Notes under the pieces: generated by a model
The model's input: only the letters and a program-made list of their open reading frames with translations
Databases searched by the model: none
What the model was told of the DNA's origin: nothing
Position numbers and translations under genes: made by a program
Shown here: one piece after another, positions 15,598 through 24,369 of the stretch
Position numbering within the stretch: the first letter of the stretch is position 1
How the letters are laid out: each line of letters starts with the position of its first letter
From: SIG622 sp045652245
GTDB taxonomy: Bacteria > Bacillota > Clostridia > Oscillospirales > CAG-382
Assembly: GCA_045652245.1 (NCBI GenBank)
Contig: JAZRTY010000042.1
Location: 116,610 to 180,609, forward strand
Length of the DNA stretch: 64,000 nucleotides
Direction of reading: 5' to 3'

Positions 15598-18324
15598 TTA
15601 TTCGTCATCCTGTACGTTTTCTTTCATTTTCATCTCAAGAAGTTCCTCACGGGTAATCAGTACCTTTCTCGGTTTTGAGCCTTCAAAAGGACCGACATAT
15701 CCCATTTCCGACAGCATATCCACTATTCTAGCAGCTCTGGCATATCCAAGAGAGAGCTTTCTCTGCACAAGAGAGGTGGAAATCTGTCCCATTTCAACGC
15801 CTACTTCAAGTGCCGGCAGCATCATTTCATCCCTCTCAAAGCCGTCAGTTGAACCGACATAGGTTTCCTCAGAAACCTTACCGCCCTTCTTCTTTTCCGA
15901 GCATCTTAGTGCTTCCTTTTCAATTGCCTCCTGAATTTCGGCATCATACGATACAACGCCGCTGTTACGCAGATAGCTTGTTATTTCTTCAATTACGCTA
16001 TCGGGACCTACAAAAGAGCCCTGTACTCGTGTCGGCTTCATACTACCAACGGGTGCGAAGAGCATATCTCCACGTCCTACGAGGTTTTCAGCGCCCACTG
16101 TATCGAGAATTGTTCTGGAGTCTACCTGAGATGCTACAGTAAAAGCAATTCTTGACGGAACGTTTGCTTTGATTACACCGGTGATTACGTCAACCGACGG
16201 TCTTTGTGTACCGATAATCAGGTGCATTCCGGCAGCTCTTGCTTTTTGTGCAAGTCGGCAGATTGAGGTTTCAACCTCATCTCTTGCCGTCATCATAAGG
16301 TCGGCAAGCTCGTCAATGATAATGACAATCTGACTCATCTTCTTGAATCTGTCATCCTTCTCGCATACCTGATTATATGCCTCGATATTTCTGCACTTTG
16401 CAGCCTCGATAAGATTGAATCTGTGCTCCATTTCATTGACAGCCCAGGCAAGAGTACCTGCTGCCTTCTTTGGCTCTGTAACTACGGGTACAAGCAAATG
16501 TGGAATTCTGTCGTACATTGCAAATTCGACCTTTTTCGGGTCTATGAGTATCAGCTTTACCTCGTCGGGGTTTGCTTTGTAGAGAATACTTATAATAAAG
16601 CTGTTGATACAAACCGATTTACCTGTACCTGTAGCACCGGCGATAAGCAGATGCGGCATTTTGGCAATATCCATATATACAGCAGAGCCCGAAACGTCCA
16701 TACCGAGCGCTACCGAGACACGGCTCTTTAAATTTTTAAAGTCATCATTATCTATAAGGTCTCTTATATATACCGTTGAAACATTTTCATTCGGAATTTC
16801 AATACCAACTGCGTCCTTGCCGGGTATGGGTGCTTCTATTCTTATTGCCTGAGCTTTCAGATGAAGTGCAATATCGTCGGCAAGATTCTGAATTGAACGT
16901 ACCTTTACACCGACCTCGGGTTTTAGCTCATATCTTGTAACTGTCGGCCCACAGCAGATATTTATAACCTTTGTACGCACGCCAAAGGAAGCAAGAGTCG
17001 CAACAAGATTCTTCGCCTTTTCGGTAAGCTCCTCTGTTACCTTGAATACCGAGGGGTTCGGGTTTTTCGGAAGCAGCTCGACAGGTGGAAATTCATATTC
17101 CTTTTCTACTACCGGCTCCTGTGCTTCAATGCTTTCTGTTTCCACATCAAAGGGAATATCCTCGTTTTCCTCGTCCTCAAGTCCGTAATCGTCGTTCTGC
17201 TTTTTTCTGCCTTTTTCACCCAGAGCATTAGCGTCATATACCGTTCCGTCTCCCATAATTACTGCATCTTCGGCAAAAATATCATCCTCGTCAAAATCCT
17301 CTAAATCTCCGAAGGCTGTGCCGTCAGGCTTTATGAAGCTATCCTCAAGACCTGTCTTTTCAGGATCAAGCTCAGAATCAGGAACACAGACAATTTCCTC
17401 TTGTTTATCTGTAAAGAAGTCTGCAAGAAAATCTCTTTCCTTTTTCTCTTTCGTTGGTGTTTCCTGAAGTTCCTCTGTGTTTTCCGGTGCTTCTTCATTG
17501 AGTGCTATATCGGTTTCATCATCGTTATCCTCAATTGTAAGCTCGGATACACCATCACCTTTTTTATGCTCTGCTTCGTGCTCCTTTTCCCGTATGTCCC
17601 GGAGCTCTCTTTCAAGCTCTATACGTTCAAGTCTGTCTTTGCTTTCCTGTTTGCGCTTTTCGTGAGCAAGATTCATATCATAGAAAATCTCACGGATTTT
17701 ATTGCAAATGAGACTCCACAGGTCTGTAAAGGTTATACCGAAAATAAGGAAACCGAAAAGAAGTGTGAAAAATACACTTATAATACCCGTTCCGATTTTT
17801 CCGCACAGCTTAAACAACAAAAAGCATATTATACCACCAATAACGCCACCGCCCGAAAGAGAACTGCCGTCTGTATAAAGCTCATTTATTTTCCAGGTAT
17901 AACCCTGTTCCTGCGAGAGAAGCAGGTGTAAAAACACCGAAAAGAACACTATCGAAAGGGCTGTACATATCACCCGGTAATGCACAAGTCCGTCCTTTGC
18001 GTCCCTGTGCCATCTTGCGGCAATCAGGAACATTGCAAGAGGAAGCAAAAAGATAGCATAGGAAACAAGCCCATACAAAAAGCCAATTATACTTCCGAGT
18101 ATATTCATACTGTCTCTGAATATAAAGGCTACAATGAGAAACACCCCGAAGAAAGAAATTGCATATGGGGCTGCCATATTTATAACCGAATTTTCGTTAT
18201 ACGGTTTCTTCTCCCTTGCTTGCTGTGGGTTATCGCTTTGTGGTTCCTTTTTCTTTGTGCTTTGACTGTTTCCTGCACGGCTTTTATTCTTATTCTTTTT
18301 TTCCTGTTCTTTTATCTTCGCCAC
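15598..18324 (-). CDS. DNA translocase FtsK/SpoIIIE
   Basis: A 908-aa septal DNA pump. Four hydrophobic helices (about 50-200) anchor it; about 205-420 is a long, charged, mostly acidic linker. The motor carries Walker A A-G-A-T-G-T-G-K-S (about 570), Walker B I-V-I-I-I-D-E-L-A-D-L-M and the Q-R-P-S-V-D-V-I-T-G-V-I-K-A-N motif. The last ~65 residues are the gamma winged-helix domain (S-L-V-Q-R-K-L-S-L-G-Y-A-R-A), which reads KOPS/SRS sites. FtsK versus SpoIIIE cannot be separated by sequence; in a spore-former it would act in forespore DNA transfer. The MBL gene follows it. Confidence 0.96.
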   Translation of the reverse strand: MAKIKEQEKKNKNKSRAGNSQSTKKKEPQSDNPQQAREKKPYNENSVINMAAPYAISFFGVFLIVAFIFRDSMNILGSIIGFLYGLVSYAIFLLPLAMFLIAARWHRDAKDGLVHYRVICTALSIVFFSVFLHLLLSQEQGYTWKINELYTDGSSLSGGGVIGGIICFLLFKLCGKIGTGIISVFFTLLFGFLIFGITFTDLWSLICNKIREIFYDMNLAHEKRKQESKDRLERIELERELRDIREKEHEAEHKKGDGVSELTIEDNDDETDIALNEEAPENTEELQETPTKEKKERDFLADFFTDKQEEIVCVPDSELDPEKTGLEDSFIKPDGTAFGDLEDFDEDDIFAEDAVIMGDGTVYDANALGEKGRKKQNDDYGLEDEENEDIPFDVETESIEAQEPVVEKEYEFPPVELLPKNPNPSVFKVTEELTEKAKNLVATLASFGVRTKVINICCGPTVTRYELKPEVGVKVRSIQNLADDIALHLKAQAIRIEAPIPGKDAVGIEIPNENVSTVYIRDLIDNDDFKNLKSRVSVALGMDVSGSAVYMDIAKMPHLLIAGATGTGKSVCINSFIISILYKANPDEVKLILIDPKKVEFAMYDRIPHLLVPVVTEPKKAAGTLAWAVNEMEHRFNLIEAAKCRNIEAYNQVCEKDDRFKKMSQIVIIIDELADLMMTARDEVETSICRLAQKARAAGMHLIIGTQRPSVDVITGVIKANVPSRIAFTVASQVDSRTILDTVGAENLVGRGDMLFAPVGSMKPTRVQGSFVGPDSVIEEITSYLRNSGVVSYDAEIQEAIEKEALRCSEKKKGGKVSEETYVGSTDGFERDEMMLPALEVGVEMGQISTSLVQRKLSLGYARAARIVDMLSEMGYVGPFEGSKPRKVLITREELLEMKMKENVQDDE

Positions 18325-18367
18325 GTCTTATACTTCCTTTCGAATTTATCGTAGGTTGTTTTCCTTA

Positions 18368-19237
18368 TCAATGCTTAAATAAACCAATTACTATCGCAAC
18401 AATACCGATTACAAATGAATAGTATGCAAAAATTCTAAAGTTTTTCTTTTTTGAAATGTAACCCAGCAGCTTTATCGCACAAAGCCCCGAGAGAAGTGCT
18501 GCGAGCATTCCGCAAATATAAGGGAAAATGTCTGCACTTGCAACAGGATGCGAGGAAAGCTCTGTAAGTGAGAGAATATTTGCTCCGAGTATTGCAGGAA
18601 CTGAGAGGATAAAGGAAAACTTTACTGCATATTCTCTGTCAAAGCCACACAGAAGTCCACCTGTGATAGTCATTCCCGAACGTGAAATACCGGGGAAAAT
18701 TGCTATCAGCTGCCAGAATCCAACCTTCAGAGCATTTAAAAAGGTTTTGCTCTTTTCGGTACTTCCGGGAGCCTGCTTCATTCTCGCTGCGGCAACCTTG
18801 TCCGAGAAAAAGAGCATGGCGCCGTTAAGAAGCCACAAAACTCCGATTGCGATAGTATAATTTCTCACAGCTCCCACAAGGTCCTCAATGGCTGCTCCGA
18901 TAACAAGAGGCAATATTGCGATAAAGAGCATTATCAGGAATTTTTCGTTTTCCGAGAGCTTTATGCTTTTGAAGTTGAATTTTTCACGAAAAATCTTCTT
19001 TATAAGTGAAAAGAAAGCGAGTATCAATTCCCATATATCCTTATAGTAAACGATGAAAACTGCAAGAAGCGTTCCCAGATGAAGCAGTATATCAAAGGTA
19101 AAGGCAGAATCTGCTTCAAGGTCTGCCATGTTTTCAAAAATATTATGGAAAAATGCAAGATGTCCCGAGCTTGATATCGGGAGAAATTCTGCAAGTCCCT
19201 GTATTATTCCAAAAAAAACTGCCTCAAGTGCGCTCAT
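18368..19237 (-). CDS. uppP: Undecaprenyl-diphosphate phosphatase UppP/BacA
   Basis: A 289-aa membrane enzyme that dephosphorylates undecaprenyl pyrophosphate to recycle the peptidoglycan carrier lipid, which also confers bacitracin tolerance. Family motifs: G-I-I-Q-G-L-A-E-F-L-P-I-S-S-S-G-H-L near the N-terminus (catalytic Glu and Ser) and F-P-G-I-S-R-S-G-M-T-I near 190. About eight transmembrane segments, normal length. The open frame reaches 19300, but ATG 19237 matches the conserved family start (M-S-A-L-E-A-V) and has AAAGG just upstream; ATG 19261 is an alternative. Divergent from ppdK. Confidence 0.95.
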   Translation of the reverse strand: MSALEAVFFGIIQGLAEFLPISSSGHLAFFHNIFENMADLEADSAFTFDILLHLGTLLAVFIVYYKDIWELILAFFSLIKKIFREKFNFKSIKLSENEKFLIMLFIAILPLVIGAAIEDLVGAVRNYTIAIGVLWLLNGAMLFFSDKVAAARMKQAPGSTEKSKTFLNALKVGFWQLIAIFPGISRSGMTITGGLLCGFDREYAVKFSFILSVPAILGANILSLTELSSHPVASADIFPYICGMLAALLSGLCAIKLLGYISKKKNFRIFAYYSFVIGIVAIVIGLFKH

Positions 19238-19506
19238 ATTCCTTTTACCTGTACCTTTCATTCTTGCTTTATAAATTACATTATTATAATATAATACCAC
19301 ATTCTGCCTTAATATGCAAGAGAAATTTGTAAAATTGAATTTTAATTTTGCCGTTCAGAATTATTAAATATTACGCAATTGTTTTTTAGTTGTAAAAAAA
19401 TAGTTAAAAAATGTTATTTTTATGGAATAAATTTATTTTTTATGGTAAAATGAACGGTGCGAATGAAAATTCAACAAAAATTTATATTCTTAAGGAGGAT
19501 ATTTAA

Positions 19507-22155
19507 ATGGCAAAGAAGTATTGTTATCTCTTCACTGAAGGTAACGCAAGCATGCGTGAGCTTCTCGGTGGTAAGGGTGCGAACCTTGCTGAAATGACAA
19601 ACATTTTCAAGGAAAAGTTCCCGGACAGAAACCCTGTTCCCCAGGGCTTCACTATTTCAACAGAGGCTTGTACTCAGTATTATGAAGACGGTAAAAAAAT
19701 CAACCCCGAAATTATGGCTGAAATAAACGAATACATTGTTAAGATGGAAGGCGTTACAGGCAAGAAGTTCGGTGATAAGGAAAATCCCCTCCTCGTATCT
19801 GTTCGTTCAGGAGCACGTGCTTCCATGCCGGGTATGATGGACACAATCCTCAACCTCGGTCTTAACGAAGAGGTTGTTGAGGTTATGGCTGCAAAGAGTG
19901 GCAACCCCAGATGGGCTTATGACTGCTACAGAAGATTTATTCAGATGTACTCCGACGTTGTTATGGAAGTTGGTAAGAAGTACTTTGAAGAACTCATCGA
20001 CAAGATGAAGGAAGAAAAGGGCGTTGTATTTGACGTTGATCTTACAGCTGACGATCTTAAGGAGCTTGCAAGACAGTTTAAGGCTGAATACAAGGCAAAG
20101 ATCGGCGAAGACTTCCCGTCTGACCCCAAGGAACAGCTTATGGGTGCAGTTAAGGCTGTATTCCGTTCATGGGACAACCCCAGAGCTAATGTTTACAGAC
20201 GTGACAACGATATTCCTTATTCATGGGGTACTGCTGTTAACGTTCAGGCTATGGCATTCGGTAACATGGGTGACGACTGTGGTACAGGTGTTGCATTTAC
20301 TCGTGACCCTGCAACCGGTGAAAAGAAGCTTATGGGTGAATTCCTTGTAAATGCTCAGGGTGAAGACGTTGTTGCAGGTGTTCGTACACCTATGAAGATA
20401 GAAATGATGGCTGAAAAGTTCCCTGAAGCTTATGCTCAGTTTACAGAAATCTGTGGAATTCTCGAAAACCATTATCACGATATGCAGGATATGGAATTTA
20501 CCGTTGAAAATCACAAGCTCTATATGCTTCAGACAAGAAACGGTAAGAGAACAGCTCAGGCAGCGTTAAAGATTGCCTGCGACCTTGTTGACGAAGGTCA
20601 CAAGACAGAACAGGAAGCTGTGCTTATGATTGACCCCCGTAACCTTGATACACTTCTCCACCCGCAGTTTGATGCTAAGGCTCTCAAGGCTGCAACTCCT
20701 ATGGGACGTGGTCTTGGTGCTTCTCCCGGTGCTGCTTGCGGTAAGGTAGTATTTACTGCTGAGGATGCTGAAGAGTGGAAGGCAAGAGGCGAAAAGGTAG
20801 TTCTTGTAAGACTTGAAACATCTCCTGAAGACATCACAGGTATGAAGGCAGCTCAGGGTATCCTTACAGTTCGTGGTGGTATGACCTCTCACGCAGCCGT
20901 TGTTGCTCGTGGTATGGGTAAGTGCTGCGTTTTCGGCTGTGGCGAAATCAAGATGGACGAAGAAAACAAGAAGTTTACTCTTGCAGGTAAGACCTACAAT
21001 GAGGGTGACTATATCTCTATTGACGGTTCAACAGGTAACATCTATGACGGAATCATCCCGACTGTTGATGCTACTATCGCAGGCGAGTTCGGCAGAATTA
21101 TGGCTTGGGCTGACAAGTACAGAACACTCAAGGTAAGAACAAACGCTGATACTCCTGCAGACGCTACAAAGGCTCGTGAGCTTGGTGCTGAAGGTATCGG
21201 TCTTTGCCGTACAGAGCATATGTTCTTTGAAGCTGACAGAATTGCTGCATTCAGAGAAATGATCTGTTCTGATACAGTTGAAGAAAGAGAAGCAGCTCTT
21301 GCAAAGATTCTTCCTTACCAGCAGTCTGACTTTGAAAAGCTCTATGTAGCTCTCGAAGGCAACCCTGTATGTATCAGATTCCTTGACCCGCCGCTTCACG
21401 AATTCGTTCCTACAGAAGAAGCTGACATCAAGGCTCTTGCTGACGCTCAGGGCAAGAGTGTTGAAGATATCAAGGCTATCATCTCTTCACTTCACGAGTT
21501 CAACCCGATGATGGGTCACAGAGGCTGCCGTCTTTCTGTAACATATCCTGAAATTGCAAAGATGCAGACAAGCGCTGTTATCAGAGCTGCTATCAATGTT
21601 CAGAAGGCTCATCCTGAATGGACAATCGTTCCTGAAATTATGATTCCTCTTGTTGGCGACGTTAAGGAGCTCAAGTTCGTTAAGAGCGTTGTTGTAGAAA
21701 CAGCAGATGCTGAAATCGCAGCAGCAGGTGCTTCTCTTAAGTATGAAGTAGGTACAATGATTGAAATTCCGAGAGCTTGTCTTACAGCTGACGAAATCGC
21801 TCAGAATGCTGACTTCTTCTGCTTCGGTACAAACGACCTGACACAGATGACATACGGCTTCTCAAGAGACGACGCAGGTAAGTTCCTCGATGCTTACTAT
21901 GACACAAATATTTTTGAGAACGATCCTTTCGCAAGACTTGACACAACAGGTGTTGGTAAGCTTATGAACATGGCAGTAACACTCGGAAGACCTGCAAACA
22001 AGAATCTCCACGTAGGTATCTGTGGTGAACACGGTGGTGACCCGACTTCTGTTGAGTTCTGCCACAAGATTGGTCTTGACTATGTATCCTGCTCACCTTT
22101 CAGAGTTCCGATTGCAAGACTTGCAGCGGCTCAGGCAGCTATTCAGTCTAAGTAA
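19507..22155 (+). CDS. ppdK: Pyruvate, phosphate dikinase
   Basis: An 882-aa PPDK interconverting pyruvate, ATP and Pi with PEP, AMP and PPi. It often replaces pyruvate kinase in anaerobic Clostridia. The N-terminal ATP-grasp domain includes R-S-G-A-R-A-S-M-P-G-M-M-D-T (about 98-111). The central phosphohistidine domain has G-G-M-T-S-H-A-A-V (about 458-466; catalytic His, with the regulatory Thr two residues before). The C-terminal PEP/pyruvate barrel ends with the catalytic C-G-E-H-G-G-D-P. AAGGAGG lies before the ATG. Codon choice is strongly biased towards GCT, GGT, AAG and AAC compared with its neighbours, which suggests very high expression. Monocistronic, closed by a terminator. Confidence 0.98.
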   Translation: MAKKYCYLFTEGNASMRELLGGKGANLAEMTNIFKEKFPDRNPVPQGFTISTEACTQYYEDGKKINPEIMAEINEYIVKMEGVTGKKFGDKENPLLVSVRSGARASMPGMMDTILNLGLNEEVVEVMAAKSGNPRWAYDCYRRFIQMYSDVVMEVGKKYFEELIDKMKEEKGVVFDVDLTADDLKELARQFKAEYKAKIGEDFPSDPKEQLMGAVKAVFRSWDNPRANVYRRDNDIPYSWGTAVNVQAMAFGNMGDDCGTGVAFTRDPATGEKKLMGEFLVNAQGEDVVAGVRTPMKIEMMAEKFPEAYAQFTEICGILENHYHDMQDMEFTVENHKLYMLQTRNGKRTAQAALKIACDLVDEGHKTEQEAVLMIDPRNLDTLLHPQFDAKALKAATPMGRGLGASPGAACGKVVFTAEDAEEWKARGEKVVLVRLETSPEDITGMKAAQGILTVRGGMTSHAAVVARGMGKCCVFGCGEIKMDEENKKFTLAGKTYNEGDYISIDGSTGNIYDGIIPTVDATIAGEFGRIMAWADKYRTLKVRTNADTPADATKARELGAEGIGLCRTEHMFFEADRIAAFREMICSDTVEEREAALAKILPYQQSDFEKLYVALEGNPVCIRFLDPPLHEFVPTEEADIKALADAQGKSVEDIKAIISSLHEFNPMMGHRGCRLSVTYPEIAKMQTSAVIRAAINVQKAHPEWTIVPEIMIPLVGDVKELKFVKSVVVETADAEIAAAGASLKYEVGTMIEIPRACLTADEIAQNADFFCFGTNDLTQMTYGFSRDDAGKFLDAYYDTNIFENDPFARLDTTGVGKLMNMAVTLGRPANKNLHVGICGEHGGDPTSVEFCHKIGLDYVSCSPFRVPIARLAAAQAAIQSK

Positions 22156-22176
22156 TCTTTATACAAATAATAACAG

Positions 22177-22201
22177 CCCCGATCACATGCATCGGGGTTT
22201 T
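22177..22201 (+). terminator. Terminator of ppdK
   Basis: CCCCGAT (22177-22183) pairs with ATCGGGG (22191-22197), followed by TTTTGTTG. Confidence 0.88.
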
Positions 22202-22235
22202 GTTGTAATAAATATTACATAAAAGGAGTATTAAC

Positions 22236-22472
22236 ATGGAAACTTTAAAGAAATTTTTTCCCCATGCTTTCAAAGCAACAGAACTTGGAGCATTTATCGT
22301 AACACTTATCATCTATATTCTTATTGAGGTTGTGTGTGGATTTGTAATCGGACTTCTTACAAAGCTCCCGATTATCGGAGTTATCTTCGGACTTCTGGGT
22401 TCACTTTTAGGACTTTATGTTTTTGTAGGAATTGTACTTGCAATTCTTGTGTTTGTTAAGGTTTTGAAGTAA
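22236..22472 (+). CDS. Small two-helix membrane protein, unknown
   Basis: A 78-aa protein with two long hydrophobic segments (about 17-40 and 46-74) and a short charged N-terminus. I recognise no family. AAAGGAG lies eight bases before the ATG. It is bounded by the ppdK terminator and its own terminator at 22492, so it may be read by ppdK read-through. Real gene status rests on its ribosome binding site, clean framing and codon use. Confidence 0.7.
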   Translation: METLKKFFPHAFKATELGAFIVTLIIYILIEVVCGFVIGLLTKLPIIGVIFGLLGSLLGLYVFVGIVLAILVFVKVLK

Positions 22473-22491
22473 TTATCCAAAAAACAAATTT

Positions 22492-22524
22492 GTCCCTGTC
22501 GGGTAACCGACGGGGATTTTTCTT
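22492..22524 (+). terminator. Terminator of small membrane protein gene
   Basis: TCCCTGTCGG pairs with CCGACGGGGA around GTAA with one wobble pair, then TTTTTCTTT. Confidence 0.85.
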
Positions 22525-22534
22525 TGTACAAGGA

Positions 22535-22566
22535 AAAAACCGATGCTTTTCAGCATCGGTTTTTTA
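22535..22566 (-). terminator. Terminator of ferredoxin gene
   Basis: AAAACCGATGC and GCATCGGTTTT form a stem around TTTTCA, with A/T runs on both sides. It lies 18 bp past the ferredoxin stop. Confidence 0.88.
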
Positions 22567-22583
22567 AATTATTAAAGTCTGAA

Positions 22584-22754
22584 TTATTCAGCAGCAGGTG
22601 CGTCAACAGGACATGTTTCTGCACAGCTTCCACATTCTACGCATTCATCAGCATTGATAACGTACTTTCCGTCAGCTTCTGAAATACAACTTGTAGGACA
22701 AGCGTCTGCACAAGCACCACAACCGATACATTCGTCTGAAATCTTGTATGCCAT
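22584..22754 (-). CDS. 2[4Fe-4S] ferredoxin
   Basis: A 56-aa protein found by reverse-strand translation. Two complete cluster motifs: C-I-G-C-G-A-C-A-D-A-C-P (about 9-20) and C-V-E-C-G-S-C-A-E-T-C-P (about 38-49). This is the classic clostridial-type ferredoxin, an electron carrier for hydrogenases and pyruvate:ferredoxin oxidoreductase. GGAGG lies nine bases before ATG 22754. A TATAAT sits about 40 bp upstream on the minus strand. Monocistronic. Confidence 0.97.
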   Translation of the reverse strand: MAYKISDECIGCGACADACPTSCISEADGKYVINADECVECGSCAETCPVDAPAAE

Positions 22755-23003
22755 TTATGTATACCTCCATAAAATTTTGATTGAATTCATTATATCACAC
22801 TTTTTCAGAATTTTAAAGGGGATTTTTGAAAATTTACATTTTATATAATTTTTTGGCAGGTATTTCTGCCTTTTTTCATCTTTATTGCTCCCAAAGGGCT
22901 CGATTTTTGTAAATTCAGAGCCTTCGTTCATTAAAAGTTCATTTTAGGATGGTATAATAAATATATTCAGATACTTTACTCTCTTAAAACAGGAGGCGTT
23001 ATT

Positions 23004-24356
23004 TTGAAGGAAAATACAGAAAACAATATTTTTTGTGAAGAAAAAGCAAAACGAATCGGTGTTCTTCTTGTAACACTTATAAAAAGCTCTGCTGACGAAG
23101 AAGCAGCAATGAGCAGCATAAACGAGCTTCGTCTGCTTTCGGAAACTGCCCTTGAGGGTGAATGTGACGAGGTTGAATGCTATATTCTGACACAAATCAA
23201 GTCATCCCCCGAAGCACCTACCTATATCGGAAGCGGTAAAGTTCAGGAGGCTGCAAAGCTCTGTTGTGACAACGATATTTCTCTTGTGGTATTTGATACC
23301 GAGCTTTCCCCCTCACAAATCAGAAATAATGAAGAAATCATAACGGCTTTTGACAAGAAAAATGCTGATGTTCGTGTTATAGACAGGACAATGCTCATTC
23401 TCGATATTTTCGCAAAGCATGCACTCACGGGTGAGGGTAAGCTTCAAGTCGAAATCGCACAGCTGAAATATACAGCCCCCCGACTTACCGGCAAAGGTGT
23501 TGACTTATCCCGTCAGGGTGGTACGAGTGGTGCAGTAGGTGCCAGAGGTCCCGGTGAGACAAAGCTCGAAACAGACAGACGTCATATAAAGCGCAGAATT
23601 GAATCGCTTGAAGCACAGTTGCGTGATATGGAAAGTGCAAGAAATATCAAGCGTTCAAAAAGAGAAAACGCAGGAATCTGCAATGTTGCAATTGCAGGTT
23701 ATACAAATGCCGGTAAATCAACACTTCTGAACTATTTGACAGATGCAGGTATTCTTGCCGAGAACAAGCTCTTTGCAACTCTTGACCCGACAACACGAAA
23801 GCTTGCTCTGCCTTCGGGCAAAGAGGTGTTGCTGACAGACACCGTTGGTTTTATAAACAACCTGCCTACAAAGCTTATACAAGCCTTCAAGTCAACTCTT
23901 GATGAGGTGCGTTTTGCTGATGTTATTCTGCTTGTAGCAGACGCAAAGGACTCCGAAACAGAGATGAAAATAGCCGTAACTCAGGAAATTATAAACGACC
24001 TTGATGTAGGTGGAAAACCACAGATTATCGTTTACAACAAGTGTGACGGACTTGATATTCTGCCGTATGCAGGAAACCGCGAGGTGCTTGCAGAGAAAAA
24101 TGCTGTCTGTATTTCGGCTAAGACCGGTGCAGGTATTGACGAGCTATTGCAAATGCTTGAGGAAACTGTAAATCATCTTTCAAAAAAGGTGAAGTACCTG
24201 TTCCCGTTTGATGCACAGAATGCAGTTAATGCTCTATTTCGCAGGGCTACCGTTCTTGAAAGTGAATATACAGAGAACGGAACGCTTATAACTGCTCTTG
24301 TAGACAGTGAGCTTTACGGAAAATATGCAGAATTTGCAATAGAGGAAATCCTTTAA
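23004..24356 (+). CDS. hflX: Ribosome-associated GTPase HflX
   Basis: A 450-aa GTPase that binds 50S/70S ribosomes and splits stalled ribosomes. The N-terminal HflX domain includes Y-I-G-S-G-K-V-Q-E and the G-G-T-S-G-A-V-G-A-R-G-P-G-E-T-K-L-E-T-D-R-R loop. A coiled-coil linker (about 190-220) follows, then the G domain with G-Y-T-N-A-G-K-S-T, D-T-V-G-F-I-N-N-L-P and N-K-C-D. The start is TTG 23004: GGAGG at 22992-22996 is seven bases away and no ATG is suitably placed. It lies 13 bp before uvrB. Confidence 0.96.
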   Translation: MKENTENNIFCEEKAKRIGVLLVTLIKSSADEEAAMSSINELRLLSETALEGECDEVECYILTQIKSSPEAPTYIGSGKVQEAAKLCCDNDISLVVFDTELSPSQIRNNEEIITAFDKKNADVRVIDRTMLILDIFAKHALTGEGKLQVEIAQLKYTAPRLTGKGVDLSRQGGTSGAVGARGPGETKLETDRRHIKRRIESLEAQLRDMESARNIKRSKRENAGICNVAIAGYTNAGKSTLLNYLTDAGILAENKLFATLDPTTRKLALPSGKEVLLTDTVGFINNLPTKLIQAFKSTLDEVRFADVILLVADAKDSETEMKIAVTQEIINDLDVGGKPQIIVYNKCDGLDILPYAGNREVLAEKNAVCISAKTGAGIDELLQMLEETVNHLSKKVKYLFPFDAQNAVNALFRRATVLESEYTENGTLITALVDSELYGKYAEFAIEEIL

Positions 24357-24369
24357 AACGGAGATTTAT